Source of the DNA: Stieleria magnilauensis
Lineage (GTDB): Bacteria > Planctomycetota > Planctomycetia > Pirellulales > Pirellulaceae
Direction of reading: 5' to 3'
DNA length: 64,000 nt
NCBI GenBank assembly: GCA_007753675.1
Contig: CP036432.1
Span: forward strand, 1,028,394 to 1,092,393
Position 1 is the stretch's first letter, and each line of letters begins with the position of its first letter. Both the position numbers and the translations under genes were made by a program. Positions 8,803 to 20,924 of the stretch are shown in pieces. The notes under the pieces are model-generated. The model was given only the letters and a program-made list of their open reading frames with translations. It was not told where the DNA came from and did no database searches.

Positions 8803-9618
8803 CTAGCTTGCCGCAGAGGTCACCGAATCAATCGCCGATCGCAGCTCGGCAACAAATTTGGCGACCGCATCGCGTGCCTCGGCGGCGTCGGCATGCTCTG
8901 CAATCCGTCGGACAATCGCCGAACCGACGATCAGCCCATCGGCGACCGGAGCCAGCTTGGCCGCGATTTCCGTGCCGCTGATCCCGAATCCGATGCAAAT
9001 CGGCAGCTCCGTCTGGCCCCGCAACCAGCTCACGCTCTCCAATAGATCCGCCGGAAGCTCATTTCGCTCGCCCGTGATTCCGGTCACCGACACATAGTAC
9101 AGAAAGCCGGACGAGGAATTCGCGATTTCAATCTGACGCTGCCGCGGCGTCGTCGGCGTGACCAGTTGAATCAGACTGAAATCTTCGTCACGACAGATCT
9201 GTGACAGTTCGCCGGCCTCCTCGACCAACAGATCCGGCACGATGGCGCCGGCGTACCCCGCCGCTTTGGCCCGTTGGACGTATTCCCGCAGCCCCACCCG
9301 AAAAATAATCGCGTAGCTGACCATCGTCACCAGCGGCATGCCCAGCCCGGTGGCCTTGTCCTTGCCCAATTGAAAGGCGTCCTGCAACCGGAATTTGTGA
9401 TCGAGCGCCCGCTGATAGGAGGCTTGGATCACCGGGCCGTCGGCAATCGGATCGCTGTACGGAATCCCGATCTCGCATAAATCCGCACCCGCGGCGGCCA
9501 AACCGTCCAAAATGGTCCCGGTCGCCTCGATGCTCGGATCACCCGCCGTGATAAATGGCATCAATGCCTTTCGTTGTTCGGATTTCAAACGGCTAAAGAG
9601 GTCGTCGATGGCGGACAT
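8803..9618 (-). CDS. trpA: Tryptophan synthase alpha chain
   Basis: The 271-aa protein has the usual length and order of TrpA. It cleaves indole-3-glycerol phosphate to indole and glyceraldehyde-3-phosphate and channels indole to TrpB. The catalytic Glu is in CEIGIPYSDP, and the Asp of ADGPVIQ follows. The phosphate-binding loops are visible as GFGISG and GLIVGSAIV near the C terminus. trpB is not adjacent, so the gene is apparently isolated from the rest of the trp pathway. No terminator was noted downstream. Confidence 0.95.
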   Translation of the reverse strand: MSAIDDLFSRLKSEQRKALMPFITAGDPSIEATGTILDGLAAAGADLCEIGIPYSDPIADGPVIQASYQRALDHKFRLQDAFQLGKDKATGLGMPLVTMVSYAIIFRVGLREYVQRAKAAGYAGAIVPDLLVEEAGELSQICRDEDFSLIQLVTPTTPRQRQIEIANSSSGFLYYVSVTGITGERNELPADLLESVSWLRGQTELPICIGFGISGTEIAAKLAPVADGLIVGSAIVRRIAEHADAAEARDAVAKFVAELRSAIDSVTSAAS

Positions 9619-9696
9619 TTCGAGGCGTCAACGGGATGGATAGGAAAATGGAATGGCAGAGAGTGTGGAAAGGGTACTCAAAACAACGGGCGCGGT

Positions 9697-11040
9697 TTAG
9701 ACCCCCGAGCCAATCTGACCGGCCGCCACTTCGGATTCGATCGCCGCAGCCAACATCAACATCTGCAGCAATTGGCCCAGAGAATGGGTGTCGATCACCG
9801 GCAGGCGGATCAGATTCTGCCGTACACCTAACGTCTCAAGCTGTCGCCGGATCACGGGCAGCTCATCGCGGTGCAACTGCGGCAGGGCCGACGAATCATC
9901 CAAACCGGTGACCGAACCGGCCGGCGCGATGGGAAGCGGATCGGTACGAATGGCGTCGACGACGACATGGTTGCAAACGATCGAATCACCCGTCCGATGC
10001 CCGTGTTCGAGTTGCCCCAGCAAGTCGCTCCGGGCAAAATCCGTTGCCAAATCAATGGGCTCTCGGTCCCCCCGAGGTTCGCACCGGTGCAACGTTTGTC
10101 GCCACCGGTCCAGCCCAGCGAGACTGCGTGCCCACCAGGCAAACACCCGTGACGGCTCGATCGATGACGTCAAACCGTCCGGTCCGACCAGGCCGTTAGC
10201 GGCCAAAAAACGCAAGACGAGATTCGTCTCGAATGGGTCGCTGCGAAAGTTCGCGTTGACCGCCGCGGCCCCGACGAGCAGTTGGATGCAATCGAGTCCC
10301 AGAAACGCCGATGGCAGCAATCCCAACGGAGCGAACACACCCAACCCGCCGGTTAGGTTGCTCGACACTTGCAGCCGTTCGCCGCAGCCGGGGGAACACT
10401 TTAAAATCTCGGCGGCAAATCCGGCGTCTCCGATCGGCGTGACCAGACGCGACCTCAGCGCCGAATCAAGCTCCTCGCCGGCGATCCTGTTTCGGTGCAG
10501 CAGATGCTGAAGCACTGGACGATCATGGACCGGTTCCGCGTTACCGGCGGCGATCAACGCCCACCTAGTTTCCGCGGCGCTGTCGCCGTATCCGCCGACG
10601 GCCAACCGGTTGAGCAGCGATTGCAGCTGATCATTATCCAGCTCGTCGTCGACAAAGTAGATCCGCGGTTTGCTGCCGCGGGCCGCTCGATCGAGTTCAT
10701 TGTGATATGGATCGCAGCACGCCTGGAACAACGCTTCGCCGCCGGCAACATCGCCGAAGGATCCGACGACGACCAATGCGTCAATGAAATCGTGCGTCTG
10801 GTTGGCAATTCGAAAGACATGCCCCAGTTCACTCGCCTCGCGATACTTCTCATACGCCAACAACTGTTGTTCCGGCAACGAAAAGAACGTCTGCGTTTCG
10901 GGCAATCGCGGTGTCAGCGCTTCGGCGTCATCGAAATCGATGGCCTGCGAGTCGACAAACGTGTCGCGGACGCGTTGCAGTGCGGCGATCAACGGCCCAG
11001 ATGGCGTTTCTTGGTCGGTTTCGAATCGCAGCAGCGGCAT
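9697..11040 (-). CDS. Divergent glucose-6-phosphate isomerase family protein
   Basis: At 447 aa it is shorter than the E. coli-type enzyme but keeps the outline of the phosphoglucose isomerase SIS fold. A first SIS-like strand-loop is VVVGSFGDVAGGEALFQACC. A later segment (GGLGVFAPLGLLPSAFLGLD) matches the GG.FS...GLLP.A..G.D signature, and the C-terminal helix is LGQLLQMLMLAAAIESEVAA. The normal IGGS and (K/R)T.TT phosphate loops are altered, so catalysis is not certain. The likely role is fructose-6-P/glucose-6-P interconversion; a sugar-phosphate-binding SIS protein is the alternative. Confidence 0.65.
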   Translation of the reverse strand: MPLLRFETDQETPSGPLIAALQRVRDTFVDSQAIDFDDAEALTPRLPETQTFFSLPEQQLLAYEKYREASELGHVFRIANQTHDFIDALVVVGSFGDVAGGEALFQACCDPYHNELDRAARGSKPRIYFVDDELDNDQLQSLLNRLAVGGYGDSAAETRWALIAAGNAEPVHDRPVLQHLLHRNRIAGEELDSALRSRLVTPIGDAGFAAEILKCSPGCGERLQVSSNLTGGLGVFAPLGLLPSAFLGLDCIQLLVGAAAVNANFRSDPFETNLVLRFLAANGLVGPDGLTSSIEPSRVFAWWARSLAGLDRWRQTLHRCEPRGDREPIDLATDFARSDLLGQLEHGHRTGDSIVCNHVVVDAIRTDPLPIAPAGSVTGLDDSSALPQLHRDELPVIRRQLETLGVRQNLIRLPVIDTHSLGQLLQMLMLAAAIESEVAAGQIGSGV

Positions 11041-11064
11041 TGGCGGGAGGGTTTACAAAAGCAA

Positions 11065-11110
11065 CAACAAAAAGAAAACGCCATCGAAGGTAAAGGCCTC
11101 CGATGGCGTG
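11065..11110 (-). terminator. Terminator of the large surface-protein gene
   Basis: On the minus strand an ACGCCATCGGAGG stem pairs with CCTTCGATGGCGT (one bulge) and is followed by TTTTCTTTTTG. It sits just after the minus-strand gene ending at 11151. Confidence 0.85.
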
Positions 11111-11150
11111 AATGTCGTTCTTTTGCACGATCAATGCAATGAGCGATCGA

Positions 11151-13922
11151 TCAGAATTGCGCCAGCAACTCGTCGAGTGCACGCAATGACTCTTCGTCGT
11201 CGCTATCCGAACCCGAATCGGACGACGTGCCGTTCAGGGCGGAAGCGGCTCGAAGCTGGTCAGCGGCGAGCAGATCCAAATCCGACGTCGCCGGTCGTGC
11301 CGCGGCGGAACTGGACGCTGCGATGTTTGCCGAGGACTCAGCCGAAGCGGCAAGTGTGGCGCCGTCCCAATCGCCCGTCAAAGGCGTCCATCCGGCATCA
11401 CCAGCGGGACCGAATGCGAACAGGTAGTCGGACGCACCGGACCGGAACGTGTCGATCAAGTGGAAGATCGAATCGTCGGGCTGATACAGACCGATTGTGT
11501 CGATCTTGTCGCCGTTCCAGTCACCCACCAAGGGCGTCCAACCCACGTTGCCCGAGGCGCCGAAGGCCACATAGATATCCGATGCACCGCCGGCGAACGA
11601 GTTGGACAGGTGGAAGAGCGACAAGTCGGGCTGATACAAACCGATCGTATCGGTTCCATCTCCGTTCCAGTCACCGGCCAGCGGTGTCCAGCCGGCGTCA
11701 CCGGACGGTCCGAAGAAGGCGTAGATGTCGGACGAACCCGATCCGAAGGAATTCTTCAGGTGGAACAGAGAGATGTCGGGTTGATAAAGCCCGATCGTGT
11801 CAACGCCGTCCCCGTCCCAGTCGCCAGCCAGCGGGATCCATCCGGCATTCCCGGACGGGCCAAAGGCGAACAGTTGATCCGACGTACCTTGGCCCAGCGA
11901 GTTGACCAGGTGGAACATCGAGGTGGAGGGTTGATACAGACCCACGGTGTCGGTTCCATCGCCGTCCCAGTCGCCGGCCAGTGGAATCCACCCGGCGTCA
12001 TTGTCCGGTCCGAAGAGGGTGTAGTCGACCGAAGCGCCCGTGGCCAATTCACTGTTCAGATGGAACAGTGAAATGTCGCCCTGGTACAAGCCGACCGTGT
12101 CCATCTTGACCAGATCGTTCGCCGAAACGATGACGCCCGCGTCGATGTTGATCAGGTTGGTTTCGCTGCTAAAGTCCAGCACTGCCGTGGCACCCGTATT
12201 CGGGTCGATGTCGCTATCGATCGAAACGTCGCCGCCGACCATCAAGGGGGAGAATTGGTCGAGGGAATCCAGCCCGTCGATGCGTACCCGGTAATCACCG
12301 CCGCTCAGGTTGTAGAAGGAGTAATGCCCATTGGCATCAACTTCCATCGACGCGACTTCGGTGTCACCATCGAGCAGCACAGCCGTTACGCCGGTCAGTG
12401 CGACATCGCCGTCTTCACGCACCCCATCGCCATCGACATCGACGAACACGCGGCCGGAGACACTTTGCTGGCTCGGATCAGGGAAGTCCGCCGAAACAAC
12501 GTTGGTTTGGGTGAAGGAGGTTTGGAACGACTCATCAAACGCACTGCCCGAGACGTTACCGCTGACGTCCACCGACAACGTGCCGCTCAATTCGCCGCTG
12601 GCGAAGTCCAACGCGGAGTTCAAAATCGCGTTGAATTCTGCGTTCGTCACCGTAATGCCGCCCACGGTTGCCGAGAACGTTCCATTGATGTGATTGGGCG
12701 AGATGCTGTTGATCTGCAGCGTCATCGGGTTCGAATCGGACACGACTTCGATGTCGCCCGATTCCGCCGACGCTTCGAAGGTGCCGTCAACGTTTTGGCC
12801 ATTGACCTGTCCATCCAAGCCACCGTTGCTGGTGATGGTGACGTTGGTCAGGCTGATGTCGCTGGCGTCATCCAGTTTCGGATCCAGAATGGTGACATCG
12901 AATCGCAGCACCACGTCACCGTCGACTTCCAGTCCGTTGGAAAGGTCCGAGAATGGGATCGTGACATCGATAGGGATCAATCCGCTGCGGGCGTTATAGT
13001 CCACCGCGGCACGAACGCCGGCATCGATATTGAGCAGGTTGGTGTTGCTGGAAAAGTCCAGCGATGCGGTCGTCCCGGTCGTGGGATCGATGTTGCTATC
13101 CAGCGTGCCGTCGGCGCCGACCATCACCGGCGAAAATTCTTGCTCGGCTCCCAAGCCGTCGATGCGGATTTTGAAATCACCGCTGCCGAGGTTGTAGAAC
13201 GAATAGAATCCGTCGGCGTCGACGTTGACCGAGTCGATTTCCGTGTTACCGTCGAGCAACACCGCCGTCACATCGTCGACGGCGAGGTCGGTTTCGCTGC
13301 GGACTCCATCACCGTCGGCATCCAGGAAGACACGGCCCGAAACACTCTTCAAACTCGGGTCGGGGAAATCCGCCGTCACGACGTTGGACTGTGAAATCGT
13401 GACTTCAAAGCTCTCGTCGATCGCACTGCCGGACACGTTACCGGAAAGGTTGATGTCCAAGGTGCCGTTGAGCCCACCGCTGCTCAGGTCCAGATCCGAA
13501 TCTAAAATCGCCTGGATGATACCGGCCTGCCAAGCTTCGCTTCCGATCGTCGCGTCGATGGAACCACCGAGATGGTCAGGAGCCACGCTGTTGACTTGCA
13601 GAATCGAGGCGCCGCCACTGGCAAGGATTTCCAAGGCGTCGTTGTTGGCCGAGGCGGAGTAACTTCCTGAAACGTTTTCGTTGTTGACTTGCCCGCTCAG
13701 CTGAGCGTTGCTGGTCACTTCGAAGTTCGTCAGATTCACATCATCTGGAGAATCCAGATGCGGATCAAGCACGACGGCGTTGAATTTGATCACCGCGTCG
13801 CCATCGATGTTCAGCCCGTTGGAGCTATCCTGGATCGGGATCGTGGCGTTGACCGGGATCAAGCCCGCCGCCAACAGGTTTCGCTTTTCAAGACTTTCTA
13901 TCCGGTTGAATCTACGTTTCAT
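11151..13922 (-). CDS. Large secreted planctomycete surface protein with duplicated domains and six aspartate-rich repeats
   Basis: The 923-aa protein begins MKRRFNRIESLEKRNLLAAG, the planctomycete extracellular N-terminal motif. Residues of about 18-310 and 315-600 are a tandem duplication. Each half has a beta-rich module starting GLIP..(V/D).TIP and an SdrD/Cna-B-like module (SVSGRVF.D.DGDGVR...A.LLDG.TE). From about 605, six repeats of roughly 45 residues carry GDW(D/N)GDG.DT(V/I)GLYQP and a SxFHL segment. They resemble calcium-binding FG-GAP/VCBS-type blades, suggesting a beta-propeller-like end. The Ser/Asp-rich tail ends LDELLAQF. GAGGAA precedes the ATG by about 9 nt. It likely acts as a surface adhesin or matrix protein. 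Confidence 0.85.
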   Translation of the reverse strand: MKRRFNRIESLEKRNLLAAGLIPVNATIPIQDSSNGLNIDGDAVIKFNAVVLDPHLDSPDDVNLTNFEVTSNAQLSGQVNNENVSGSYSASANNDALEILASGGASILQVNSVAPDHLGGSIDATIGSEAWQAGIIQAILDSDLDLSSGGLNGTLDINLSGNVSGSAIDESFEVTISQSNVVTADFPDPSLKSVSGRVFLDADGDGVRSETDLAVDDVTAVLLDGNTEIDSVNVDADGFYSFYNLGSGDFKIRIDGLGAEQEFSPVMVGADGTLDSNIDPTTGTTASLDFSSNTNLLNIDAGVRAAVDYNARSGLIPIDVTIPFSDLSNGLEVDGDVVLRFDVTILDPKLDDASDISLTNVTITSNGGLDGQVNGQNVDGTFEASAESGDIEVVSDSNPMTLQINSISPNHINGTFSATVGGITVTNAEFNAILNSALDFASGELSGTLSVDVSGNVSGSAFDESFQTSFTQTNVVSADFPDPSQQSVSGRVFVDVDGDGVREDGDVALTGVTAVLLDGDTEVASMEVDANGHYSFYNLSGGDYRVRIDGLDSLDQFSPLMVGGDVSIDSDIDPNTGATAVLDFSSETNLINIDAGVIVSANDLVKMDTVGLYQGDISLFHLNSELATGASVDYTLFGPDNDAGWIPLAGDWDGDGTDTVGLYQPSTSMFHLVNSLGQGTSDQLFAFGPSGNAGWIPLAGDWDGDGVDTIGLYQPDISLFHLKNSFGSGSSDIYAFFGPSGDAGWTPLAGDWNGDGTDTIGLYQPDLSLFHLSNSFAGGASDIYVAFGASGNVGWTPLVGDWNGDKIDTIGLYQPDDSIFHLIDTFRSGASDYLFAFGPAGDAGWTPLTGDWDGATLAASAESSANIAASSSAAARPATSDLDLLAADQLRAASALNGTSSDSGSDSDDEESLRALDELLAQF

Positions 13923-14537
13923 TTTTGGGTTCCTCGGTGCTTTTCATCGTGGGGGGAGGTGGCGATCGGAGAGCGACGCGGAAAGACGGAGTCAGTCGCC
14001 GTGCGCTGGTCGATTGCCGACAGTCGCCGACTCCATCAACGGAGCCGGTCTTGAAGGATTTGGATGATTCAGCAATTGGCTGCTTCAGCCGACCGAGGCC
14101 CGAACGCAAGTGATGTGCCAGAAGAGGGACTTGAGCTTTGCGTCCGCCGCGGAACACCCGCGGGGTGCCGTCCGCGGATGTCCGGAATATCACGGTAAAA
14201 CCAGCTGTGCCGGCAACGTTTTCGGTTCTCTGAAAATTCTTCCGGTCAGAAAATTCCATGGTCAGAAAAATCATTCATGCGACTGACCCGATCCCCGACG
14301 GAAGTGTTGCGATGGCCGATTCTGGATCAACGTGTTTCGTCGCTGACCGCCCTGAAGCCGTTCCAGCCGGGAATCGAATTCCCTCTCGAAGAAGCGATCG
14401 ACAGGGCATGGATTGATGCCTGGCCCACTTTGGAGGACGCCCCGTCTGGGCTAACATTCTCCTTATTCGCTGCCGAGAATCGCCGGCAGGTTGGCAACCC
14501 AGCCCCTTTAGATCCACGCCTTATCGACTCCAGAACC
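13923..14537. other. Divergent intergenic region between the surface protein and gpmI
   Basis: About 615 nt carry the upstream regions of two divergent genes. A reading frame continues upstream of the gpmI start on the plus strand, but it has no family similarity and homologous proteins start at 14538. I see no riboswitch or strong hairpin. Confidence 0.4.
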
Positions 14538-16148
14538 ATGACCGAAGTCCGCCGAAAACCCGTCGTTTTGATTGTTCGTGATGGATGGGGCGAGAACCCG
14601 TACCCCGAGTGGGACAAAGCCAATGCCGTCGTTCAGGGTAAAATTCCTGTCTCCGACTCGCTGATGGAAACCTATCCCAACGTGTTGATCAAGACATCCG
14701 GCGAAGACGTCGGGCTGCCCGCCGGCGTGATGGGCAACAGCGAAGTCGGCCACCAAAACATCGGTGCCGGACGGATCGTGGATCAAGAAGTGATGCGAAT
14801 CACCCGTTCGATCCGCGAAGGCGAATTCTTCAAGAACGACGTGCTGCTGGGGACGCTCGAGCACATCCGCAAGACCGGCGGCGAACTGCACATTTTGGGG
14901 CTGATGTCCGACGGTCGCGTCCACAGCGATTTGGATCACGCACTGGCCGTCGTCGACATGTACAAAGACAGCGGGCTGCCGGCGGATCGGTTGGTCGTGC
15001 ATGCGATCACCGACGGTCGCGACACCTCGCCCAACGGTGGCTTGGGCTACGTGCAAAAAGTCCAAGACAAACTCGATGCCGCCGGTGTGGGCCGTGTCGG
15101 AACCGTCGTCGGCCGCTTCTATGCAATGGACCGCGACCTGCGATGGGATCGCGTCCAAAAAGCCTACGATGCCTTGACCAAGGGGGCTCAGCGCACCGCC
15201 ACGTCGGCCCAAGAGGCGATCCAGGCGTACTACGACAACCCCACCGAATCGAGTCGCAGCGGGGATGAGTTCATCGAAGCGACGTCGATCGTGCCCGATG
15301 GCGGTTCGGCCGCCACCATCGGCGACGGAGACGCGGTGGTGTTCATCAACTATCGCGGTGACCGAACCCGCGAAATCACCAAAGCGTTTGTGTACGACGA
15401 CCAACAATGGGCGGACATTCCCGGCGGTGGTTTTGATCGCGGTGCCAAGATCAACGATCTGTACTACGCCACCATGACGGGGTACGAAACCGGATTGCCC
15501 GTCGAAGTCATTTTCGAAAAGCCTCCCAAGATGCCCAACATCCTTGGCCAGTACGTCAGCGAGAAAGGGCTCAATCAGTTCCGCTGTGCCGAGACGGAAA
15601 AGTACCCCCACGTCACGTTCTTCTTCAACGATTACCGCGACACCCCGTTCCCCGGCCAAAACCAGGAAATGGCTCAATCGCCTCGCGACGTCTCGACCTA
15701 TGACCAGAAACCCGAGATGTCGGCGGCGGAGGTCACCCAATACGTACTCGATGAAATCAAGTCCGGCCGCAGTGAACTGATCATCGTCAATTTTGCCAAC
15801 GGTGACATGGTCGGTCACACCGGAGTCTTAGCCGCGGCGGTCAAAGCCGTGGAAACGGTCGACGCGTGTGTCGGAAAGCTCGTCGATGCGACCTTGGACG
15901 CCGGCGGATCGCTGGTGATCACCGCCGACCACGGTAACTGCGAACAGATGATCAACCCGGAAACCGGCGGACCGCACACGGCGCACACCACCTACGATGT
16001 TCCGCTGATCGTCGTCGAGCCTGGGTTGGAAGGAAAAACATTGCGGCAGGGCGGCCGACTGGCCGACATCGCGCCGACGGTCCTGGCCTTGATGGGGCTG
16101 GAAAAGCCGGCCGAAATGACGGGCGAAAGCCTGATCGACCTGTCGTGA
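14538..16148 (+). CDS. gpmI: 2,3-bisphosphoglycerate-independent phosphoglycerate mutase
   Basis: The 536-aa protein is the Mn2+-dependent alkaline-phosphatase-superfamily enzyme that interconverts 3- and 2-phosphoglycerate in glycolysis. The N terminus VVLIVRDGWG carries the first metal ligand, and the phosphoserine is in VMGNSEVGHQNIGAGR. HAITDGRDTSP, RFYAMDRDLRWDR and the metal-binding ADHGNCEQM and HTAHT segments are all present. The start is ATG 14538 (MTEVRRKP) because the family begins here. It is followed after 128 nt by isocitrate dehydrogenase on the same strand. Confidence 0.95.
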   Translation: MTEVRRKPVVLIVRDGWGENPYPEWDKANAVVQGKIPVSDSLMETYPNVLIKTSGEDVGLPAGVMGNSEVGHQNIGAGRIVDQEVMRITRSIREGEFFKNDVLLGTLEHIRKTGGELHILGLMSDGRVHSDLDHALAVVDMYKDSGLPADRLVVHAITDGRDTSPNGGLGYVQKVQDKLDAAGVGRVGTVVGRFYAMDRDLRWDRVQKAYDALTKGAQRTATSAQEAIQAYYDNPTESSRSGDEFIEATSIVPDGGSAATIGDGDAVVFINYRGDRTREITKAFVYDDQQWADIPGGGFDRGAKINDLYYATMTGYETGLPVEVIFEKPPKMPNILGQYVSEKGLNQFRCAETEKYPHVTFFFNDYRDTPFPGQNQEMAQSPRDVSTYDQKPEMSAAEVTQYVLDEIKSGRSELIIVNFANGDMVGHTGVLAAAVKAVETVDACVGKLVDATLDAGGSLVITADHGNCEQMINPETGGPHTAHTTYDVPLIVVEPGLEGKTLRQGGRLADIAPTVLALMGLEKPAEMTGESLIDLS

Positions 16149-16210
16149 TCTCGATTCGGAATCCGCAGGGGCGGCGCGCCACCGGTGACAATTTCGCTCG
16201 CCCCTGCTAA

Positions 16211-18508
<2,298 letters not shown>

Positions 18509-18983
18509 GCCGTTTGATCTCCCGCGCACCGTCAGCCGTTTGGCGTGAGCCTACGGGCGCGCCGAGCGCGTGACCTTGCACGATGCCCGAACGCTAGCGC
18601 GAATCGGCTGATACCCCGCGCACCATCAGCCGATCGGCGCGAGCCTACGGGCGCTCTTTGGTCGCTGGGATGACCCCGGCGGGGTCAAAGCGAGTAGCCG
18701 GAGGTGAGCGGAGCGACACCTCCGGACGTCCCGCCCCGCGCCTGACGCGACCCCGAAGGGCGTCGGTGGGAATTCCGCGACGGCCTTCCCGGAGGTGTCG
18801 CTGCGCTGACCTCCGGCTACTGGCTGGAATCCCTCCGGGATACCGGATTCGCTGGCGCGAATCGGTTGGCGTAAAACGCGGTCGTACTGTTAGCGGTTGG
18901 GCGCGAGCCTTCCGGTCTGCCAACGCTGACACCGGACGGCTCGCGCCGTTCCGCTGACACACGCGGCTATTCGTCGCGATCCC
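18509..18983. repeat. Cluster of dispersed palindromic repeats
   Basis: No gene. Repeated blocks of GGCGTGAGCCTACGGGCGC lie at 18541-18660. Positions 18693-18728 and 18790-18821 form a long inverted pair (AGTAGCCGGAGGT... / ...ACCTCCGGCTACT). Positions 18898-18950 form another palindrome (GGCGCGAGCCTTCCGGTCTG / CACCGGACGGCTCGCGCC), related to the elements at 1439-1554 and 61500-61560. These look like REP/BIME elements common to this genome. Confidence 0.7.
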
Positions 18984-20924
18984 TCACTGCTCGCGAACTT
19001 CCGCCGCTGACAAAAAAAGATCGTCGTCTCGATCCAGCTCGCGGAACGACTCGATCGGACCGAGGAATTCGTTTTCCGACACATCGCCGTCTCGATTGGC
19101 GTCCATGTGAATCGCCCAACTCGGCCGTTCGTCGGACTCCTCGGTAACGCGGCGGCTGAACTGAAATCGTGCGTCGTCTTGATCCGGTTCGCCACGGCAG
19201 AACTGGATCATCAGGGTATCGGGGATGTCGCTGGCCGAGAGCGCGACGTTTTCCGTGGCCAAGGCTCTCAATCGCGCAGATGCCGATTGAATTTCGCGCG
19301 TGGAGAGGAATTGATCATGATCCAGATCCAACCAGGCAAAGACACCGTCGGGATGTTCGGCCGCCCTGCCGCGGACTTGAAAATTCCAGATCGATTGTTT
19401 TTGCTGCAACGCCTGATTGATCTCCAGAAAACTCAGCTTGCCGTCGCCGTTCTGGTCCAATGATTCCAGCGGAAATTGATCCTTTGCACCGTCGGGGATT
19501 TCACTTTCATCAATCGCGCCGTCCTTGTTGGCATCGAGCTGAACGAACACTTGGCGTGGAATTCGGTTCTGTGTCGTCGGCATGTCCAGTGCAACGGCAC
19601 CCACTTGGAACGCCTGTCCCGCGATCCAACAGAAACCCGGGTGATGTTCGATCCGGACGTCGTCGCCAACCGCTGCGTGCGCCTGTGTCTCCACGGTCGA
19701 TGCCGACGGATCGGAGCTGTCGAACCGGACGGCGAGCGTCAATGCCGGGGCAAGTGTCAGGATTGACTCCGCCTCCGCCTCCGAGATCCAATGGTCCCGA
19801 TCGGCGTCAATTGATTTCACCGGGTTGGATGGATGCAGAACGGGATCCTCTTTCAGCATCCCGCCCATGGTGTAAGACAGATTCGACCAATTGACGTAAC
19901 CGGAGAGATCCATTGCGACATCGCCTTGACGGTTGGATCGATGACGCCGCCAGGCATCGGTTTCGTTTTCACGCAGTCGCGTCAACTCGGCAAAGTCGAT
20001 GCAGTGATCAGAATTGAGATCGATCTCCCGCAGTAACGATTCGCTGGCCTGTTGGATCTCGGTCGGATCGAGTTTTCGGTCTTGGTTTCGGTCGATGGCT
20101 GCATACAGCGGCGAAGCCGAACGGTTGGCCCATCGAAATGCGTCGGTCCCGAACAGGCGAAACGCTTGCGAAACATTGGAATCACGAAAGAGGAACCGAA
20201 CCAACTCTTGCTCGTCGACCCGTTTGTCTTTGTTGCGGTCGTAGCGTTTGATGAGTGCTTGTTGTTGAGACTCGACGCGTGAGGCGGTTTGCCCGAAGGT
20301 AGCGGGGTCGCCCGCGACGTGTTCCAGTAGCTGATCCCAGCCAATCGCATCCTCATCGGACTTTTTCAACGTCGCCCGCACGGAAGCAAGTTTCTCCGCA
20401 AACGCGTCGTCAAGCGGTTGGTCGTCGACCCACACGTCCAAGTCGACCAACAAGGGGCCTTTCGACGTCGGCAGCCATAGACGGTAGGCGGCTCGAGGTT
20501 CTTCGGTTGAATCGGGCTTGTCAGCTGAATCGGATGCCACTTCAACAGCCGAACCTTCGCCCATCGCGGCATCGAGCTGTTTTACAACGTCCGCACTGAT
20601 GTCTGCGCCGGCGTCTGCTCCGGCAACTGCCTCGTTTTCCGCTGGAGCAGGATCCGCGGCGACGGGATTAGACTTGACCGCGTCGTCGTCTTGCTCGCGT
20701 TCGGTTTCGGACGTTAGCGACGCATCAGGGGACGGGACGATGGCAGGCTCAACGGTTTCTTCCACCGTCCCATCGGGCGTGGTGATCGTCTGGGACGGCG
20801 ATCGTTTTGGCCCACGATCGCATCCGGCCAGTGCGATCGCCGCTGTCATTGCGGTCGGGATCAGAAACGATCGACGCATCAGCGTTGCGAGACCGCTCCG
20901 GCGTTGTCCTGTTCGTGGGATCAC
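18984..20924 (-). CDS. EF-hand lipoprotein
   Basis: The 646-aa protein carries a lipobox (AAIALAGC) after a short hydrophobic helix, so it should be anchored in a membrane. The linker is acidic and Ala/Pro-rich to about residue 140. At least six EF-hand-like calcium loops follow: DRNKDKRVDEQEL, DRNQDRKLDPTEI, DLNSDHCIDFAEL, DANKDGAIDESEI, DQNGDGKLSFLEI and DANRDGDVSENEF. The GTG start at 20924 overlaps the stop of the upstream DUF1501 gene (GTGA), implying translational coupling. ATG 20879 (MRRSFLIP) is an alternative. EF-hand proteins often accompany DUF1501/DUF1549 genes in planctomycetes; the function is unknown. Confidence 0.85.
   Translation of the reverse strand: MIPRTGQRRSGLATLMRRSFLIPTAMTAAIALAGCDRGPKRSPSQTITTPDGTVEETVEPAIVPSPDASLTSETEREQDDDAVKSNPVAADPAPAENEAVAGADAGADISADVVKQLDAAMGEGSAVEVASDSADKPDSTEEPRAAYRLWLPTSKGPLLVDLDVWVDDQPLDDAFAEKLASVRATLKKSDEDAIGWDQLLEHVAGDPATFGQTASRVESQQQALIKRYDRNKDKRVDEQELVRFLFRDSNVSQAFRLFGTDAFRWANRSASPLYAAIDRNQDRKLDPTEIQQASESLLREIDLNSDHCIDFAELTRLRENETDAWRRHRSNRQGDVAMDLSGYVNWSNLSYTMGGMLKEDPVLHPSNPVKSIDADRDHWISEAEAESILTLAPALTLAVRFDSSDPSASTVETQAHAAVGDDVRIEHHPGFCWIAGQAFQVGAVALDMPTTQNRIPRQVFVQLDANKDGAIDESEIPDGAKDQFPLESLDQNGDGKLSFLEINQALQQKQSIWNFQVRGRAAEHPDGVFAWLDLDHDQFLSTREIQSASARLRALATENVALSASDIPDTLMIQFCRGEPDQDDARFQFSRRVTEESDERPSWAIHMDANRDGDVSENEFLGPIESFRELDRDDDLFLSAAEVREQ

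Noticed and set aside
12255-13394. Long plus-strand reading frame (379 aa) opposite the surface protein
   Set aside because: It is antisense to a strongly supported gene with repeats and a planctomycete export motif; composition is typical of a GC-rich shadow.
14508-15818. Minus-strand frame of 436 aa opposite gpmI
   Set aside because: It lies wholly within a conserved glycolytic gene and shows no domain of its own.
18693-18821. Possible terminators or small RNAs in the icd downstream region
   Set aside because: The long inverted repeats recur elsewhere and lack T-runs; they fit a dispersed palindromic element better.
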